44,442 nt of DNA from an uncultured Prevotella sp. (GTDB lineage Bacteria; Bacteroidota; Bacteroidia; Bacteroidales; Bacteroidaceae): NCBI GenBank assembly GCA_934217675.1, contig CAKQCV010000018.1, positions 1 through 44,442 on the forward strand, given 5' to 3'. Below, one piece after another: positions 42,027 to 44,442 of the stretch. The position numbers were made by a program, and so were the translations under genes. The notes under the pieces are model-generated. The model saw only the letters and a list, made by a program, of their open reading frames with translations. It did not search any database and was not told the DNA's origin. Position 1 is the stretch's first letter. The number at the start of each line of letters is the position of its first letter.

Positions 42027-44015
42027 TTATTCAAATGTTCTGTGGTATACCTTTCGGGGGGGGTAGTTTGCTTCCTCTTCTTTACTCTTTGGAATAGTTA
42101 GAGGATGCGTAAATACTAATCTTGCACCTTTAGTATAGTTGGTGTCCACCCAAATCTTTCCGCCAAGTTTTTCGATAAAGACTCTACAGAGAGAGAGTCC
42201 GAGTCCTGTTCCTTGTGCAAATTGGTTTAGTTTTACAAAACGCTCGAAAACTTTTTCCGCCTTGTCCTTTGGTATGCCAATACCAGAGTCGGTGACGGCA
42301 AATTCAAGTATTTTTTTCTCTTCATCTATCTTAAAACTAAGCTCAATGAACCCTTCTTTTGTAAATTTGCTTGCATTGGTAAGCAAGTTTATTATAATCT
42401 GCTTCAGTCTTGTTGAATCAGTCTTTATCGTAAGTTTCTCAACAGGGAAGTTTTCTCTGAATTCCACGTTCTCAAGTTCTTTCGCATGTTTTACTGATAC
42501 AAGACTTGTGTTGCATAAGTCTACTATATCACAAGGCTCGTTTTCCATTGTTACAATGCCCGATTCAATTCTCGATATATCAAGGATACTGTTTATCAAT
42601 TGCAATAACAAGTTGGAGTTCTCATGGATAATATGTCTGAATTGCACCTTGTCTTCAGTGCTGAAGTCATCTTGCACGAGCAGGTCAGAAAACCCCACAA
42701 TAGCATTAAGTGGAGTTCTTATTTCATGGCTCATGTTTGCGATGAATGAAGTCTTGATGTTGTTTGCCGCCTCTGCAATATCCTTTGCTTCCTTCAGTTC
42801 TTTTGCTTGTGCCTCCAAATTATCCTTCAGAGTCCTTATCTTAACGATATAGTATAGTGAATATGCAAAGGCAATAATGATAAACAGCATTATTCCGAAA
42901 AACCATATTAAGATATGGTGGTATTGAGTAAAGAAGTCTTTAGGCGTATTTATCAGCAATGCTTCTTTTGGCAGTAAATCTTTGTTTACTCCTAAATTGT
43001 TCAACTGATCCTCGTCAAAGCAATATTGTCCTGGGTATATCTTTATAAAGTTTTTTTTGCCAGTCTTGCTTCTCAGAAATTTGTTTGCAAGAATAGCCAG
43101 ATCCTTGCCGTGGTCAGTATATACAGGGTCGTAACCGCCCAAAGCCCAGTTCCCCATACCTACAGAGCTAAGTGAGAATGCAGGCAGTTTTTTGTTTGCT
43201 GCAAATAATGTTCCTGTGGTGTTTGCAAGAACGAAATTGTCTTTACTGTCAATTCTCCATGTTCCTATGAATAAAACTGTAGGGAATCTCAATTTCTTTA
43301 TCTTGCCGGCCATTTGATTGATATCATTTATTCTGCCGTCAAGAATCTTTAATTTCAGTTCCTTGTGTCTGCTCATTACTTTTTTAACGAGAGCCTGCAT
43401 CATTACGCCACCCATTGAATAGTCGGTAAGCAAGGCTATTTCTTTCATTTCCGGATATAACCTTTGTGCAATTTTTATATTCTTTTCAATATTGTATTTA
43501 TAGAAAGTTCCACCTACAATGTTGAAGTCTTTCTTTTCTGTATATTCAATACTTTTAGGCATCCATTTCTGTAAATTCAAATCGCTGTCTTTCGGCAATA
43601 TAACTGTGTTTGTACCAACCAATGAAGGCATACACGGAATTTTTTTCGCAAAATCTGTTTCTTGCGAAAGAAATGCCGACCATGCTTCTGGTCCCATAAG
43701 TATAGTTAATGCAGGAGGAGTCTTTTCATATTTTTTTAGTATGTTTTTCATTTGTCCCTTCCAACGGTTCCCCTCTGACAGACCGTTGCAGTTTAGGGTT
43801 TCTATGTTTATTTCTGTCTTTCCATTGTCAAGCTTGCTGAATTCTTCATTAAAAGAACTCAAATTTGAATACATTTTCTTTGTGTCGGGATTGTAAGAAG
43901 TGATAATAAGAATCTTCTGTCTGTTACCGGCAGCTTTGTTGGTAACACACATAAATAATGCTACTGTCAGCAGCAAAAGTCTAATTGTCCAAGTCTTATA
44001 TTCCTGTATATTCAT
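42027..44015 (-). CDS. Sensor histidine kinase with a periplasmic binding-protein-like sensor domain
   Basis: The 662-residue protein has an N-terminal membrane or signal segment (12-29), a periplasmic domain (about 30-365) resembling ABC substrate-binding proteins (start ILIITSYNPDTKKMYSNLSS, then LTILMGPEAWSAFLS and FPTVLFIGTW), a membrane helix (about 367-391), a short coiled coil, HisKA with His430 (MSHEIRTPLN), and an HATPase domain with N and G boxes (LLTNASKF, DSGIGIP, GTGLGLSLC). There is no receiver domain; a separate receiver gene follows after 39 bp. A run of eight C near the 3' end (42056-42063 on the plus strand) lies in the last 15 codons. The ligand is unknown. Confidence 0.93.
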   Translation of the reverse strand: MNIQEYKTWTIRLLLLTVALFMCVTNKAAGNRQKILIITSYNPDTKKMYSNLSSFNEEFSKLDNGKTEINIETLNCNGLSEGNRWKGQMKNILKKYEKTPPALTILMGPEAWSAFLSQETDFAKKIPCMPSLVGTNTVILPKDSDLNLQKWMPKSIEYTEKKDFNIVGGTFYKYNIEKNIKIAQRLYPEMKEIALLTDYSMGGVMMQALVKKVMSRHKELKLKILDGRINDINQMAGKIKKLRFPTVLFIGTWRIDSKDNFVLANTTGTLFAANKKLPAFSLSSVGMGNWALGGYDPVYTDHGKDLAILANKFLRSKTGKKNFIKIYPGQYCFDEDQLNNLGVNKDLLPKEALLINTPKDFFTQYHHILIWFFGIMLFIIIAFAYSLYYIVKIRTLKDNLEAQAKELKEAKDIAEAANNIKTSFIANMSHEIRTPLNAIVGFSDLLVQDDFSTEDKVQFRHIIHENSNLLLQLINSILDISRIESGIVTMENEPCDIVDLCNTSLVSVKHAKELENVEFRENFPVEKLTIKTDSTRLKQIIINLLTNASKFTKEGFIELSFKIDEEKKILEFAVTDSGIGIPKDKAEKVFERFVKLNQFAQGTGLGLSLCRVFIEKLGGKIWVDTNYTKGARLVFTHPLTIPKSKEEEANYPPRKVYHRTFE

Positions 44016-44018
44016 TGT

Positions 44019-44039
44019 ATAATGTATTCATTACATTAT
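44019..44039. promoter_or_regulatory. Palindrome in the leader of the histidine kinase gene
   Basis: ATAATGTA (44019-44026) and TACATTAT (44032-44039) are perfect inverted arms around a 5-base spacer, ending 4 nt before the kinase ATG. It could be a repressor operator or an RNA hairpin hiding the start site. Confidence 0.5.
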
Positions 44040-44128
44040 TTATATTGACTACAATGATTCTATTTTGTAACTAATTGATAGTCACTTCTTGTTTGCTATA
44101 TGAAAAGTATGGATTCAAATAACAAGTG

Positions 44129-44136
44129 CAAAGTTA
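44129..44136 (-). promoter_or_regulatory. -7 element upstream of the histidine kinase gene
   Basis: TAACTTTG on the minus strand matches TAnnTTTG. It gives a leader of about 107 nt that includes the palindrome at 44019-44039. The -33 region has no clear TTTG. Confidence 0.45.
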
Positions 44137-44442
44137 ATATAAAAGTTTTAAAATGACTTCATTTCGTGATATAAAACTTAACTTTTCTATAGTTAAAATC
44201 TTAAACAATATAATATATTCCTTTGGTTTAATATAAGCAATGCATGCAGAATTCTTCCGTATTAGTAATAGTGCAGCATATTTGCACTGGGGGTGCAGCG
44301 GTGGCGTATTGTTGGTGCATTGTGTTTGCAATCGGCATTTGTGATGGCTTTTATAATCTCGTGTGGTGTATATTCTGTAGTCCCTAAATACATAGTGGAT
44401 AGATTGTATGCATCCCTCATCCCTCACAGTATCCCTCACTCT

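Larger units (their letters stand above)
44016..44442. other. Window-end spacer with no supported gene
   Basis: It contains the kinase leader and promoter, a doubtful 53-residue minus-strand frame (44262-44423, including TTEYTPHEIIKAITNADC), and three copies of ATCCCTCA within the last 35 bases (44411-44440). The frame has no recognisable family and no clear promoter. The repeat is cut by the window edge. Confidence 0.5.

Noticed and set aside
42139..42852. Plus-strand frame of 237 codons antisense to the histidine kinase
   Set aside because: It covers the conserved kinase core in antisense, and its Ser/Phe-rich composition is typical of a shadow.

Overview
The window reads as chromosomal DNA from a Bacteroidetes bacterium, most likely a Prevotella-like member of the Bacteroidales. 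This rests on several Bacteroidetes-type promoters (TAnnTTTG at -7, sometimes with TTTG/TTG 19-20 nt upstream), weak Shine-Dalgarno sequences, a complete nqrABCDEF operon, lipoproteins of Bacteroidetes-restricted families (DUF4230, DUF4738, DUF2807, DUF5686), a PiT phosphate transporter with a PhoU-like tail, a dCMP deaminase next to a C-terminal processing protease, and a remnant of an ISAon1-type transposase. Species assignment is inference. No rRNA, tRNA, CRISPR array, prophage or intact mobile element was recognised.

Layout. 1-433: decayed ISL3/ISAon1-like insertion sequence abutting a GH3 beta-glucosidase gene (to 2623) whose start codon appears to have been lost. 2869-3363: small secreted glucosaminidase-fold protein, then about 590 bp of non-coding DNA rich in inverted repeats. 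3955-8215 (minus): dipeptidyl peptidase IV, a THUMP-type rRNA methyltransferase overlapping it by 11 bp, and a rhamnose-mutarotase-like protein. 8401-14380 (plus): the Na+-translocating NADH:quinone reductase operon with a clear promoter and a strong terminator shared with the convergent neighbour.

14393-23437 is a long minus-strand run. Its promoter-proximal part encodes a sugar-phosphate-type nucleotidyltransferase, an ATP-grasp enzyme, a membrane CDP-alcohol phosphotransferase and a HAD-fold enzyme, which looks like a pathway that activates a polar alcohol with a nucleotide and installs it on a lipid or phosphodiester. Then come a DUF5686 outer-membrane protein and the whole bacterial N-degron machinery (clpS, clpA, aat). 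23622-27303 (minus) holds a DUF2807 lipoprotein, a repeat-rich spacer and the phosphate transporter. 27717-29188 (plus) holds a LacI-type regulator, probably autoregulated, with a META-domain lipoprotein.

29290-32131 (minus) carries an AGCS amino-acid/Na+ symporter and two tandem DUF4230 proteins; its Na+ coupling fits the Na+ gradient made by NQR. Next come a DUF4738 lipoprotein (+), exonuclease III, lumazine synthase and a TPR membrane protein (-), divergent from recF and a DUF721 gene (+). 36635-41437 (minus) looks like one operon: M3 peptidase, dCMP deaminase, S41 protease, 5-formyltetrahydrofolate cyclo-ligase. 41628-44015 (minus) is a sensor histidine kinase with a periplasmic-binding-protein-like sensor and a stand-alone receiver protein. 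The last 430 bases hold its promoter region, a doubtful small ORF and a short repeat at the edge.

Most genes are conserved housekeeping types. The items most worth a second look are the four-enzyme CDP-alcohol cluster, the compact N-degron operon, the IS-decapitated GH3 gene, and the inverted-repeat-rich spacers.
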